DNA of 64,000 nucleotides, taken from assembly GCA_030674185.1 (NCBI GenBank), contig CM060307.1, forward strand, positions 62,710,653 to 62,774,652, written 5' to 3'. This document shows, piece by piece, positions 20,353 to 31,302 of this stretch (the stretch's first letter is position 1; each line of letters starts with the position of its first letter). Both the position numbers and the translations under genes were made by a program. A model generated the notes under the pieces. The model saw nothing but the letters and a program-made list of their open reading frames with translations. It had not been told where the DNA came from and searched no databases. Origin of the DNA: Monoplex corrugatus (lineage: Eukaryota > Mollusca > Gastropoda > Littorinimorpha > Ranellidae).

Positions 20353-21864
20353 ATATGTGAGCATAGGCACTTATGCAGAGATGCGTTTCAGTTTACAAGA
20401 CAATAGATTCACTGGCATGATTTTTTTGTCTTGAATTGCATTTTAGACTTGTAAGGTTAACAGCATGTTTTTTTTTAACTTTTGTATTTTATATTAACCT
20501 GGTTGTCGTTTTTGAAGTGGTGTTAGCCCTGATATGGCTGTAGTAGTCGGCTGGAGTATAAGCAATATGAACTTGAACATATTTTCCCATAACCAGAAGT
20601 TACTGGAGAGTAAGCCGTTATTTCTCAATGCTAGAGTAAAGACGGTAATGCTGATCTTCTCTGACTTGCTGCTTCACCGTGAACATGGTCATGTACCCGG
20701 CCAGGTCCCCGTGTCTGTCACTTGATAAAATTAATCGCGTCAACAGTAAGGTTACATGAATGATCCTTCCAGGGCCATGCGTTGTGTACATGCTTGCGGT
20801 TTTCTTTCAGTCAAGGACAAATTTGTTTTCAGGTTCATTTTCAAGGAGACGTATCCAAGGGGCATGTCGACAGGACTTTGGTGTACAAGGGCTGTGTTGA
20901 CTTCGACAGGATTTGCGTCAGCAGAGCACATCAGGAAGAGTACAGACCATGTCGTCTGAAGAAGAGATGCCTTTTTCGTCGAGTTATCCTGTAGTGAAGA
21001 TTGGTTTACAATGGAATTCAAAGAAATCTTAATAGCAAAGTAATTATATCCATAGACTTGAAAATTGATTCCAAAAATAAGGAAAGATGATAAATGAAAT
21101 CCAAGAAAAATGTCAGACTTAATGAATTAGAATCGTATGGTTAAAGTTTCCTAATTTTTATGGACACGCCTGTTGAAGGCGATTCTCCTAAATTGCTTAA
21201 TAGATCTGCACTGTTTAGATATTGAATTGGTGACAAAATTATAACGAGTGAAAATTGTATTTCAAACGTTTTTGTTGTACTGCACATTTTATGGCGAACA
21301 TGTATTGAACGAACAGATCTTGACGCAAAATATGGATTAAATGTAAGACTTCATTACTGGATTGTGTATCATGATTAATAAAATTACATTAAAGACGGCT
21401 GTCAATTTGAAAATGTTATACTGGCAGAAGAGCGGGATCGTATAACATTTGTTGACTTGTCATAAATGACCAGTTGCTCTATAATTTAACATTCACTTTT
21501 TTTTTCGTATTGTGTATTCCTTTCACAGACGTTTTTGTCTTTGAAATGAAATGTGTGCGATAGTACGTAATCGTCCCCTGTAAAGAAAGAATAAATAAGA
21601 AAAACGATCACCGGAGTTTTGCCTGTCATTTACAAAAATGGAGCGGTTTGATTTCGGCAGATAGCATGGTTTATTGTCATCTTACAAGGAAATGTTTTTC
21701 ACAGCAATACACGATATTTCTTACACACTGTAAAAACCATTAAAACATAAGGACATACAGGCACGTACACATACACACATGAACGCAAACGAGCGCACTC
21801 AAGTACGCACACGCATACCTACATGGACAAAATGGTAAAAAGGAGCGATAAAAATTGCACACTT
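20353..21864. other. Spacer; SINE-like tail phrase at 20525-20565
   Basis: CCTGATATGGCTGTAGTAGTCGGCTGGA at ~20530 matches the tail phrase at 490-515 and 56452-56480. The rest, including overlapping open stretches at 20752-21021 on both strands, shows no recognisable protein. Confidence 0.4.
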
Positions 21865-21941
<77 letters not shown>

Positions 21942-22005
21942 CGCACACACACGCACACACACATATATACACATGTATATATAATTATATATGTATACAT
22001 ATATA
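21865..22005. repeat. (CA)n microsatellite with TA-rich end
   Basis: About 100 bases of CA repeat with AAAC and CGCAC interruptions, grading into TATATAC repeats. The apparent His/Thr or Cys/Val open frames across it are artefacts of the repeat. Confidence 0.95.
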
Positions 22006-22174
22006 TTGCTCATTCATTACTCACAATCGCGCACGCAGCAACATACTACTATTTATTATGCCTTTGCTCTAAATACGTGTAGCATAGTTTAAAAGGCTTT
22101 CTGGTCGTAGAAACGAGAGCACAAATCGCTACAGAGCAGTGAGTTCGGCGTTTACGGTTTTGAGTTATCTGAAT

Positions 22175-22405
22175 GTTAATATCTCTCGGACTAACTCCAT
22201 ATGCACTCCACTTGGTCTGCCCGCAATCATCTTGCAGACTCGGTGAGCCTGCGAGAAACCTTAAGCGGTGGCAGTATTGAAATCGGGAGAGAGGAGGAGA
22301 AACTTAAGAAACATTAAACTGATAAACCACCAAAATGATGGAAACATTAAGGTGGGCAGCGATCAGGCCAGATTTTAATGTCCAGCTCTGTCAAAAACCG
22401 CTTTT
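22175..22405 (-). repeat. tRNA-derived SINE fragment S1 (body)
   Basis: Its first half matches 36228-36330 (CTCGGA..AAYTCCATATGCAYTCCAC; then GGTCTGC / RATCTGCT) and its second half matches 31160-31225 (ACCACCARAATGAKGGAAAC, TTAAG, CAGCGA, GCCAG, TTTTAATG). Together the three copies tile one SINE whose tRNA-like head is clearest at 31220-31302. Confidence 0.6.
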
Positions 22406-22911
22406 AAGTGACCAAAACTAAACTACAAAATGGTCAGGCACTCCTAACAAACACCCTACTTCGAAGTTTCGTTTGGGATGAAACTGGAAGTTAAGCTTTG
22501 AAAAAATATAGAATATATCGTAAATATTGTCATAAGAAAAAGCTGTTCATGCGTCTTCCTCAAAAAGTGCTAAATTTAGCACTTTTTTCTTTACAGATGA
22601 TTATGGTCTCGACTTCTTCCTCTAAACAGAACCATTCACGATCTCTGTGTTCACACCCGTGACCAAAATTTGGTAAAGAAAATCTTGCTTACCTATTTTG
22701 GTTATACACATATTACACACACATGATACTAATGGTGGTAATGAGAATAATGTTAAGCGTATTTTGTCGGAATGTTCGTTGCACTTTACATAATAAAATA
22801 ACGGTGAGTACCTTAGTTTTTTGGGAGGGGGTGTGTGTGTTGCAATGCAGCAGAAGACAATTTTTCACATACACACACACACATACAAAAAGCATATATA
22901 CTACACGTCAT
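22406..22911. other. Spacer without recognised features
   Basis: AT-rich. A small hairpin-like AAAAAGTGCTAAATTTAGCACTTTTTT lies at 22563-22589. Nothing else seen. Confidence 0.4.
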
Positions 22912-24503
22912 TATTGAAGGGCCAGTAACGTTTTTGAGTCAATTTTTGAAAGGAGAAATAACCTATTTTCTCTTACTCTTTTCTCCAATTCGTTGCCGTA
23001 ACTGAATGGATAAGAGCTCAGACAACATTGCAGTTTCCTTTTGGCACGTGTTTGGGGATTTGCCGATTTGCAATGGGCGGCCCAAGGAAGACAATTTCCA
23101 CACGAAATTGTCGAATCTTCAGCAGGGTCTCTCTGACGACGCAGGCAAGGTAGCGACAAAATTCGCTTTGCACGTGCAAGGCAAGCCCTTTTTGAACACT
23201 ACTCCAGCCAAAGTTGCCTGCAGACGAGGATAAAAAGGAATCGTTCTTGGTTCGTTTTAACCATGCTTGCAAGACGACGGATGACGGATGAGCAGCGGGG
23301 GAGAGCCCTCGCTCTGCTTGATGAAGGCCTAGCGCAGCGGGAAGTTGCTAGACGACTTGAAGTGTCGCATTCCACAATCCAGAGACTGCTGGAGCGCTTC
23401 AATGAGACTGGAGCAGTCCAGGAAAGGCGTCACACGGGTCGACCCAGAGTAACGACAAGACAGCAAGACCGCTACCTTGCCCTCTCCGTCCTGAGGGAAA
23501 GGGCATCCACTGCGGTGACCTTGAGGGGTCAGCTGAGGGACGCAACAGGTGCTAACATCAGCTGCAGCACGGTGAGAAGACGGCTACATGAGGCAAACTT
23601 GAGGTCACGGAGACCGGCCGTCCGACCCGTGCTGTCACCGGTCAACAGAGTGCGCCGCATGACCTGGGCCAGGGAGCACGTGACCTGGACAAGGCAACAG
23701 TGGGCCCAGGTCTTGTTTTCGGATGAGTCCAGGTTCACCCTGACCTTTAACGATGGCCGGGCTCGGGTGTGGCGACGTCAAGGGGAGAGGTTCGCTGACG
23801 CCACTGTCCAAGAGCATAACCGGTACGGCGGCGGGTCGGTGATGGTGTGGGGTGGCATGAGCCGTGGTACCCGGACCCCTCTGCTCCCCATTGACGGCAT
23901 CCTGAACGGGGTCCGGTACCGGGACGAGGTTCTGGCGGCCGTGGCACTGCCTGCGCTTGTGGACCTTGGTCAAGGCGCCATCTTCCAGGACGACAATGCA
24001 CCTGCGCATCGAGCACGCCTTGTGACCGACTTCCTGGAGCAGCATGAAGTCGTCCGTATGGCCTGGCCAGCGTGCTCACCTGACCTGAACCCAATTGAAC
24101 ACCTCTGGGATGTGCTCGGGAGGCGCATCAGGGACAACCACCCCCCACCGGGCACCCTGGCCAGGCTGGTCGACATCCTGCAGATCGAGTGGGCGGCCAT
24201 CCCTCAGGACACACTCCGTACCCTTGTGGGGTCGATGCATCGGCGCTGTGAAGCATGCATCCAGGCTCGGGGCGGACACACGCGATATTGAAAACAGATT
24301 GGCCAAATCTGACACTTTCTGTTTTTTGAAAAGGGGGGGATGTTCCTTTAAATGCATGTGCTGTTCACTAATGGGTCATTGTGCTAATTTCTTTTTCCAA
24401 AACAGGTGTGGAAATGATGAAATAAAACATAGAATCAATTCTAAACATTGTCAATTATTTCAACTTAAAATTAGAGAGGAAGGAAGAAGTGGCCCTTAAA
24501 TTA
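22912..24503 (+). mobile_element. Tc1-like DNA transposon
   Basis: The ends carry short imperfect inverted repeats: TTATTGAAGGGCCA at the left (22911-22924) and, read inward from the right, TAATTTAAGGGCCA (24490-24503). Weaker similarity continues further in. TA dinucleotides sit at both edges. The ~1.6-kb span encloses one intact transposase (23263-24291), a TATA-like GATAAAAAGG at 23230 upstream, and AATAAA at 24421 downstream. Size, ends and enzyme all fit Tc1. Exact end positions are uncertain by a base or two. Confidence 0.85.
23263..24291 (+). CDS. Tc1-like DD34E transposase, intact, 342 aa
   Basis: A single uninterrupted frame. Residues ~8-45 form a helix-turn-helix (QREVARRLEVSHSTIQRLLE) and a second, winged one follows (SCSTVRRRLHEANLRSRRP, ~100-118). 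They are joined through a GRPR motif at 59-62, as in Tc1 paired-type DNA-binding domains. The catalytic domain has D154 in LFSDESRF, D244 in FQDDNAPAHRA and E279 in CSPDLNPIEHLWD, with 34 residues between the last two (DD34E). A glycine-rich YGGGSVMVWGGMS block precedes the second Asp. The length equals that of typical Tc1 transposases, and the ATG lies just upstream of the first helix. The gene is markedly GC-rich against AT-rich flanks, and large shadow frames on the other strand reflect that composition. It should cut and paste elements bearing its inverted repeats at TA sites. Activity is untested. Confidence 0.95.
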   Translation: MLARRRMTDEQRGRALALLDEGLAQREVARRLEVSHSTIQRLLERFNETGAVQERRHTGRPRVTTRQQDRYLALSVLRERASTAVTLRGQLRDATGANISCSTVRRRLHEANLRSRRPAVRPVLSPVNRVRRMTWAREHVTWTRQQWAQVLFSDESRFTLTFNDGRARVWRRQGERFADATVQEHNRYGGGSVMVWGGMSRGTRTPLLPIDGILNGVRYRDEVLAAVALPALVDLGQGAIFQDDNAPAHRARLVTDFLEQHEVVRMAWPACSPDLNPIEHLWDVLGRRIRDNHPPPGTLARLVDILQIEWAAIPQDTLRTLVGSMHRRCEACIQARGGHTRY

Positions 24504-24944
24504 TGATTAGGAGTATATAGGTTGATAGAAACTGGCATATGCATGCGCACATGGAGTTACTGGATCAATACAGTCGTGTAACAAATGTCCGCTAGTAGTA
24601 AAGTGCACATAACAAATATGTACAGATTCATCTACGTCTGTGCAAATATGCGCGCGCACATACGAGTAAGTACGCACATGCACATATGCACGCACACATG
24701 CACAGCGCGCATGCACATACAAACACTTGCACAATCTTGGACGCGCGCGCACACACACGTTCGCATAAAGTAACGCATGTATGTGCATGTGCAGTCTAAC
24801 TCGCACACAAATTGTGGTTTGTGTAAGAAAACATTCACATCACGCATGCACATACAGTGGTTTGACAAAATGGATTCTGATTGTATCACGCACACACACA
24901 CACAGATGCATTCTTACTCACATGCATACACATACAGACGCACA
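24504..24944. repeat. Degenerate CA/CGCA-rich simple sequence
   Basis: ACACGCGCACATRCA-type alternating purine-pyrimidine repeats with scattered CATGCA. Several mirrored open frames here are repeat artefacts. Confidence 0.8.
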
Positions 24945-25200
24945 CACACAGTGGAGTGTGGCCCAGTGGAAAATCCTCCGAGTTCAGATCCGGATGGACA
25001 GTGATTTTTTTCCTACCAACTAGATCTTGAGTGATGACGGTTGTATGCTAGTCTTTCGAGACGTCTCCTCGAGGTCCCGCAAATGTACGTTGAGAAGACG
25101 TCCCCTTGAGGTCCCGCAAAAAGAATGCATTTAGGTACGTTGAGCACTGCAACAAAAAACGATAACAAAATCCACTTTATTGGTTAACAAAAGTACACGC
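24945..25200 (+). repeat. tRNA-derived SINE with internal duplication
   Basis: A B-box-like GAGTTCAGATCC at ~24978 is followed by TTTTTTTCCTACCAACTAG, TTGAGTGATG, TGCTAGTCTTTCGAGACG and GAGGTCCCG. This matches the order of a SINE I know to be widespread in molluscs and other marine invertebrates. The block AGACGTCTCCTCGAGGTCCC..AATGTACGTTGAG is duplicated, in altered form, at ~25060-25142. The copy is decayed. Confidence 0.6.
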
Positions 25201-25819
25201 ATAACGGAAATAAACACGAGTGCGCCACACGACGTACTTTCTTTCGGGAGCGCAGCTATCATTTCAGATTGGAAGTTAAAAAATCGCAAACAAATTTCAC
25301 GCGCGCACATTCCATAAAAATTTATTCATTTATTCTTTAAGGGTTCTACTGACTTGCCAAAAATCAAGTTTTTTTTCAAATGGGTGGCTTTTTCACGCAT
25401 TTCTTTCCAATATATCGCAAATTGTGTATTGGTATTTTTTTTAGGCAAATATATGACAGGGGGAGATTAATCGGATTAGAACATGACAATTATGAGTCAA
25501 TTTATAACGGGGCCATACGAAAATTCGTCTTGTTTTCTGCATCACTATCAAGGTAGACAACCACGCTTGCATGCTTGTAATCATTTCATGTGTTACCTCC
25601 CGTGCATCAGCTTTCTCAACCGTGTTGGGAGAGCGTTATTTGTAAGACGTCTGTCTCTTCAGAGATAAAAACTGTGTTGTGTAGCCAAGTAAACTAACTA
25701 ACTAAATAAAATTGTAGTGGGGCATGCTAATGTTTTCATATTGTTTTGTGCCCATATGATATGCGCTTGGCGCTTGCAAACTTGAAACAATTCTTTCTCG
25801 TTTTCTAATTACCTCGAAT
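25201..25819. other. Spacer without recognised features
   Basis: AT-rich with poly-T runs. No gene or element recognised. Confidence 0.35.
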
Positions 25820-26065
25820 GGGTGTATGTACATTGTTCTGCCCACACTGTGCAGGCACTATGTTGCTGCATAGTTAGCATACTCTGTCTTCGGCGGGCGT
25901 GTGTGCTGGGTGTTTGTGTTTTCATATACTTCCGAACACTGATATGACCTATACATTTTTTTACCGTGCATGTTTAAAGGAAGGAGGCCCAGGTACTGGC
26001 AGGTCTGCACAAATGCTGAACTGGAAGATCGAAAAAAAATCTCCATCGTTTACCCACCAGAGCCC
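25820..26065 (+). repeat. SINE-body-like repeat R2, copy 2
   Basis: Matches 900-1165 and keeps more of the typical gastropod SINE wording: GTGCATGTTTAAAGGAAGGA, GGCCCAGGTACTGGCAGGTC, TGCACAAATGCTGAACTGG, then AAAAAATCTCC and TTTACCCACCAG. An 18-C run (26063-26080) follows at once. Confidence 0.6.
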
Positions 26066-26109
26066 CCCCCCCCCCCCCCCGTAGGGATATCGGGGGCTTT
26101 TTTTTTAGT

Positions 26110-26445
26110 ATAAATAGTCCCCACCTTAAAAATTCTATGCTAGAAATCTGCTCTTTTGTGTCACTCTTTCTGCCTTGTTCCTTTGCTTTATCATTATCAT
26201 TTCTTCCATCATTATCATTTCTTCCTATCATTTTCTGCCTTGCTAGTCCATTCACTTGTACATGTTCGATAAAGTCTTGCATGCTTTTTGTTAAGATTGA
26301 TAATTGGGTACATGTGTTATGTGTATTTTTGGCGCTAGGGAGGTGAGCTATGCGGAAGCAATTTTCGGAAATTTGTGCCCTATGTTTAGGTATGCTTAAA
26401 TTTGTGTTCAGGTGTTTTTAAATCCCCTGTGCCATAAATTGGTGG
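26110..26445 (+). repeat. Dispersed repeat R1, copy 2
   Basis: Diverged copy of 55-400 with the same block order. It carries an extra TTCTTCCATCATTATCAT internal repeat at ~26190-26230. Copy 2 follows R2 directly, whereas in copy 1 R2 comes ~400 bases after R1, so the two repeats are separate units. Confidence 0.55.
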
Positions 26446-26754
26446 ACGTAGTGGTAAACACTAGCAATACCTACCTGACGGGTGGTGGTGGTGGTGGAGG
26501 ATCAAACCAGCCAGGATCAAACCCGGACCTTCTAATTAAATGTTCGCCGTTTACCCACCCGACGACTGCATCCATCAAAAAACGACAAACAAACAACAAC
26601 AACAACAAAACCACTTTTGAACCACGGACATCTTTTTTTTTTTTTTTTTTTTTGGTGTAAAGTTGTATCTATGTTTCAGAAGCCCTTGCTGTTCTACCCA
26701 CATTTTATTGTAAAGCAATCAAACAACTGGAGCGAAGACCGCATGTCATGTCCT
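26446..26754. other. Spacer with GGT triplets and poly-T
   Basis: A (GGT)n run at ~26482-26500, a GGATCAAACCCGGACC phrase with a tRNA B-box look on the minus strand, (AAC)n at ~26594-26610 and a 22-T run at 26632-26653. Possibly SINE debris. Confidence 0.4.
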
Positions 26755-27172
26755 GATCCACAAGATGCTCTTTACTGATGATGCCATCTCGCACACAGCC
26801 TGGTCTCCTCCACAGGCTAATTAAGGCCCTAGTCAAGAGTTTATCCTCACCCGCTTGAAGAAAATTGAGATCATGGTCCAGAACGTCGCCTAAGACGCCG
26901 CCAGTATCAGCATCGACGATTATGCCTTGTACGTGATAAATATGTCCACCTACTTGGACTCTCTCGAGCAACCTGTCCTTCGTTCCTGCACTCAAAGAAT
27001 AGGTCTTGACTATGAGCTAAGTTACGAGCGGTAATATCTACAGAAAGCCCTTGAAGCCAGACGAACAAGAAAGGCGCTCGTCTATTGAGTCGTTTTCGAT
27101 AGAGCAGCGCGGTTTTTGCGTAGAACAGGATAAACGTCCACACGCTTCGTCAAATGTGGTCTGGCCATGTAG
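26755..27172 (+). mobile_element. LINE RT-palm fragment (zinc-finger-tailed family)
   Basis: The plus frame reads ALYTDDAISHTAW-like residues around 26768-26800 (a worn FADDA box), LKKIEIMVQNVA, ISIDDYALYVINMSTYLDSL (~26900-26960), and later a VFDRAARFLRRTG-like stretch. The order equals the FADDAAVTAHS...TISLKKTQVMGQ...ISINDHELDVVHDFVYPLSL block of the minus-strand LINE at 44590-48225. Several stops are present. It is isolated from any 5' or 3' part, although another fragment of the same type starts 630 bases downstream at 27800. Confidence 0.65.
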
Positions 27173-27534
27173 ACGGCGAATGAACGAAAGAGAAGATAGC
27201 TTTTAATATTTTACGTTTTTTTTTTTCATTTAGTCATAATGCCTTCGACTCCATACTAATGTTTCAAATTTGAACGTGTATAATGATGATGATGATGATG
27301 ATAATGATGTTAAAAAGATGTAGCTGTAATAGTAGTCGTATTGTTATTGCTGCTTCTATTGCTGCTGCTGTTGTTGCTGCTTTTATTGAAAATTATGTTA
27401 ATTTTCTGCAGTTCGCAACAACCATCGTGATTAAGAACAAAATGATGAAATCCTAAACGATTATAGAAATGACACAAGAGCACAATAAATGTACATTTCT
27501 GGAAAAAAAACTGGAAATATTAGCACTAATACTT
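27173..27534. repeat. (GAT)n and GCT-rich triplet sequence in spacer
   Basis: (GAT)n at 27282-27308 and an irregular TGCTGC/TATTGC triplet block at 27340-27390. No coding content. Confidence 0.7.
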
Positions 27535-27790
27535 AATCATCATCATCATCATCATGTGCCCTGCCCCATGGCGTTGGCGATCATGGCCTTCCATATGTAT
27601 CTATCCCTTGTTGCCACAAGCACATCTTCCACCCTCTCTGCCTCAGCCACCCTGCAAGTCCGTCCACTATTTTCTCCCTGAGTCTACCTGATGCTCTCTT
27701 TCCCTCTAGCTTTCCTGTTGTGACCAGGTTCTCTAATTCCCCTTTCCTTATTTCCAAGGCTAGCTCTGCTGTGTGGCAAGACAGCGACGT
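27535..27790 (-). mobile_element. Family-B LINE 3' end, minus strand
   Basis: Starts with CATCATCATCATCATCATGT then GCCCTGCCCCATGGCGTTGG, the reverse complement of the family-B tail. The minus strand then reads ENLVTTGKLEGKRASGRLRE and KIVDGLAGWLRQR. It lies head to head with the plus-strand fragment beginning at ~27800. Confidence 0.85.
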
Positions 27791-27799
27791 CAGGCTCGC

Positions 27800-28330
27800 C
27801 AAAAAGATTGAATAATAGTCATGAGAGCCCTGTTGTATTGCTGTCAGTCCTGGAGTACATACTGACGGAACATTCAGCAGCTGGAATTGCTCCAACAAAG
27901 ATAACCATACAAAATCTTCAACATCACGTGGCAAGAATCGGCTCAAATTCTGAAGAAGTGTGGCTGGCCACGTTTAGAATTCCTTCTTACCAAATGTCAG
28001 CTTTGTTGGATAGGATACCTTTACCGTGTGGAAGTCAACTGCACTTGAAACATACTTTTGTATGGAGAGCTGGAGAAAGGACACCGTCATCAGTGACTAC
28101 AGAAGACCACTAAAGTGATACTAGAATACTCTGAAAGCCAACCTCATGAGCTTTGGCATCAACATCACCAACTGGGATGAGGTTACCCGCAGCAGGGCAA
28201 ACTGGTAACAGCAGTGCCTACAGGGCACAATCATATTTGAACAAGAGTGGCACGACTGCTATTCGATAACCGATGGAATCGGCAAAAGCAGAACCCAAGA
28301 CCGCAAGACCCCTTCCCATGGAGCACTTTG
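27800..28330 (+). mobile_element. LINE C-terminal fragment (RHIRQLE subtype), plus strand
   Basis: With frame changes it reads RALLYCCQSWSTY, RNIQQLELLQQR, IFNITWQESAQ, LTKCQLCWIGY and LLYGELEKGHRHQ, then LMSFGINITNWEE-like residues near 28145-28180. This is the usual stretch between the RT domain and the C-terminal zinc finger of this LINE type (compare HMRSL..RILNITWQDK, MRWLGHAVRMDD and DFLYGELVQGK at 45150-44950 on the minus strand). The same subtype occurs at 40912-41295 and 62340-62790. It is broken and 5'-truncated. Confidence 0.72.
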
Positions 28331-28339
28331 AAATGCAAA

Positions 28340-28530
28340 ACATGTTTCGGTAGACTCTTTATTACTTAAACACCCTCCATGTCTATACTCACGCAAAACA
28401 TCAGTTATGCACGTTAAAGATCCTGTAAGTCGTGTCAGACTCCATCGGACTATGGAAACATAAAAACACACACAGCATACACGTCTATGACGAAGTATGC
28501 AGACTGCAGCAACACTACTCGCGCATCCGT
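28340..28530 (+). repeat. Gastropod-type SINE, decayed copy
   Basis: Contains GTTATGCACGTTAAAGATCC, TGTAAGTCGTGTCAG, GACTATGGAAACATAAAAAC, ACAGCATACACG and GAAGTATG. I recognise this order from an abundant SINE in gastropod genomes. The recognition is from memory and is the strongest single hint to the host group. Confidence 0.65.
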
Positions 28531-29744
28531 GAAAACTGATCGCTTGAGAAAAAATTGATCCATGTGAGACATAACAAGCAGTTGCAAAGATCTAAGTAGC
28601 CCGAGTAATGTAGGCATACTTGTATAACGTTATCAATAGATAAGTATACGAATAAACAAACAAACAAATAAATAAAATAACAAGAAAGAAAGGTAGCTAA
28701 TCAGCAAGCTATTCTCGTCATAGATCACCCTCAACCCTTCCAATTGTTCCTCGCAACTCGTCAACTCGTAATCACTTTTAACACCACAGTTCTCTCCCCG
28801 TTCCCTCCAACGTCCGCTGCTGTCTCCTCTACTCCATAGCTCCTCCCCCCCCCCCCCTCCAACCTCTGTTTCTCGAATACCTTTCCCACTTACTGCCGCC
28901 TTTTTGGAGGTTTTAGCATTTCCGCCGGTGGCACATTTACATGAGGACTAAATGTGACAATCGACAGCTATTGTGAGATCAAAGACCACAGCTTGTCTTG
29001 ACATTTTAAGGGGCGGAAGACATTAGAACTGAGCTGCTGGAAGACTGCCGGTTTTTTCACCCCTTGTGTTTTGTATTGTCGTGTAGTGGTTTGATTTGCT
29101 TCCCTGCCATTTCGTTTTTTCCACGTTCTATAAAGTACAATGGTTACTGTACTTGATATGCTCAATATGTCTTGTAATATCAAATGATTTGAGAGATCAG
29201 TTTGTGTATTTTTTTGTAGAACAGCTTATTTTGTAGCGGTAATTGTGTATTAGGTGGTCATTTTTGTACTAGTTTCTTATTGCACAAAATCATTGTGACC
29301 TGGTTTGAATTGTACACCAATCTTTTCGCAACGTTTCTCAACAATTAAAATTTGTGAGTTTCGGAAATGAAACTTGACTTTCACTTTAAAGTATTCACTG
29401 AAGTTTGAAGCTTATACAAGAGGAATTCACCGCTCTCAGACGCTTCCATATAAGCTCCATCCAATTTGCCATCTGTTAACCTGTTGACTCCTTCAGCCTG
29501 CACAAAACCGTATGTACTGATGAAGTCTTGAAATGGTAATGGGAAGATTGACAAAATGTGGGGGGGGGGGGGGGGAGGATGTATGAAACAATAAGCTAAC
29601 AGCAACAGCCAGTAAGCCAATTTTTATGTTATAGGCTTGGATTGAACTCTTAGACGTCAGACCTCGAGTACTTGATTTATCAAATTTATCAACAGAGTCA
29701 GTCAAGGGCATGGACTAGTATCATGTTTGTGTGTTGGGAATTGT
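28531..29744. other. Spacer with homopolymer runs
   Basis: AAAC/AAAT short repeats at ~28650-28675, a 13-C run ending at 28857 and a 16-G run at 29560-29575. No gene recognised. Confidence 0.4.
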
Positions 29745-29900
29745 GTATATGAGTGTGTGCGTGCGCGCGCGTATGTCTGTGTGCATGCGTGAGGTTGTAT
29801 GTGTGTATATGTATGTATGCATACGCGCGTGTGTGTGTATATATCTGTATGCGCGGTGGGTGTATCCCATGTGTGTGCATTTGTGTGTGTATTTTTGTGG
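29745..29900. repeat. Degenerate (TG)n / (CG) alternating sequence
   Basis: TGTGTGCGTGCGCGCGCGTATG-type alternation over ~150 bases with Z-DNA-like CG steps. Frames through it are artefacts. Confidence 0.85.
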
Positions 29901-31124
29901 ATACAAAATAAAACCTACATATCTCCCTCGTCAACCAATAAATGCGCCAAAGTCAAACCAAGTAAACCCTCGGTTAAAAGATTTCATCAGGACTTCTTCC
30001 ACTTGCATTTTCCTTCAAAACACGCAGTCATAGCAGACCAATTAGTATTGCCCAGGTGCCTGGAACTAACGGGAGTACGGCAGCAAAGACGCATTTCTCT
30101 ACGGAGCTCGGAGCTTTGGAGAGGAGCGAGGGCATTGAGGTATTGAGGGACACGTGGGATTGAACACGGAGACTGTGGATGACAGACAGGTGCAGGTTTG
30201 AGGGATTGTCATTTCATAGGGAGCGCGAGTGCCGCTGGAGCACACTATTTCCGTGTGAGATTAAGCGAACATGTGGAGCTCCCTGCCTGTGAAGCTTAAA
30301 ACAATTACTGCCCATTCGCCCTGTCGGAGTCAGGACGCAGTTACCGGTCTTGAAGGTCGCGAGGGGGCGCAGGTATTTGTTCACGTGCTCTTCGACATTT
30401 GGCAAGTATGCATCAGCTCAGTCACCCTGCGCTTTCTGCCCCGCTCAGTCTCTGCCACCAATTCCAGCGAATTGTTACAAGACTGCTTGAAAAGATGAAA
30501 GATAAACATATCGCAGCGACAAACCTTTCAAACAAATGTTTGCACGCTTTTAAGTATACGATCTCATACAGATGCGCAGGAATCGTGCCGACGGGGAGCT
30601 GGCTAAATGCATCCTCCTGATCGCTAAGAGCTCCCAAATGAAGACGACAAGACGGAGCCTTGGCACGCGGAGAGCGGAAAAAGCTTTTGCGGCGATGGCT
30701 CACAGAGAGCTGTGGCTGCAGTTTGATCTTCAGTGCCGCCGTCACAGACCTCTCTGCTGCCTCACCCTCCTCTTTGTCTAATGTTTACTCTCACTGTGGA
30801 TAGCCTCTCCGGATTTTTTTTTCCCACTAGCTAGTGGATGAGGAGGAAGCAAGCAGAGGGGAAAACGAGTGCATTCCGATACACTGAAAGACTCGCTTTC
30901 ACGGAATGGATATTGTTTCCTGGTTCTATAGATACAGTCTTTTACTTGTGGAATCAGATGTGGGTTTTGCGACTTTTGGCCGGAAACATTCCTCCTGATC
31001 AAGAGTTTTCCCTTTCTCCTCACTCCACTTTGGTTTGAAGAGCGACGGTAGTGGGTTCTTTTCTTTTGTTGTTTTGTTTGTTTTTGTTTGATTTTTGTTT
31101 CTAGTCTAGAGAGAGAGAGAGGAG
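29901..31124. other. Repeat-poor, CpG-richer block
   Basis: About 30030-30780 is richer in G+C and CpG than its surroundings and has no repeats I can see. Open frames at 30214-30745 are short, occur on both strands and match nothing known. It could be unique regulatory DNA or an unrecognised exon. A purine (GA)n run lies at 31107-31127. Confidence 0.35.
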
Positions 31125-31302
31125 AGAGAAAAATTCATTGATTAGAAAGTTCATTCAATCACTAAGATGATACCACCAGAATGAGGGAAACGTTAAGATA
31201 GGACAGCGAATATGCCAGTTTTTAATGCGTGGGGCTGGAATTAAACTCGAGATATCACATCTTGGGTCTACGGCTCTAGCAAAAGAGCCAACCAGCCCGC
31301 TT
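31125..31302 (-). repeat. tRNA-derived SINE fragment S2 (head and part of body)
   Basis: On the minus strand, reading from 31302, GCGGGCTGGTTGGCTCTTTT, GCTAGAGCC, GTAGACCC and GAGTTTAATTCCAGCCCCAC resemble a tRNA. The A box lies near TGGCTC...GCTAGAGC and the B box near GAGTTTAATTCC. Body sequence follows toward 31125. It is a retroposed pseudo-tRNA, not a tRNA gene. Confidence 0.65.

Noticed and set aside
23529..24357. Long minus-strand open frames across the Tc1 transposase
   Set aside because: They are shadows of a GC-rich plus-strand gene with clear catalytic motifs and show no domain of their own.
31220..31302. A real tRNA gene on the minus strand
   Set aside because: The A and B boxes are degenerate, the cloverleaf arms do not pair convincingly, and SINE body follows, so it is a SINE head.
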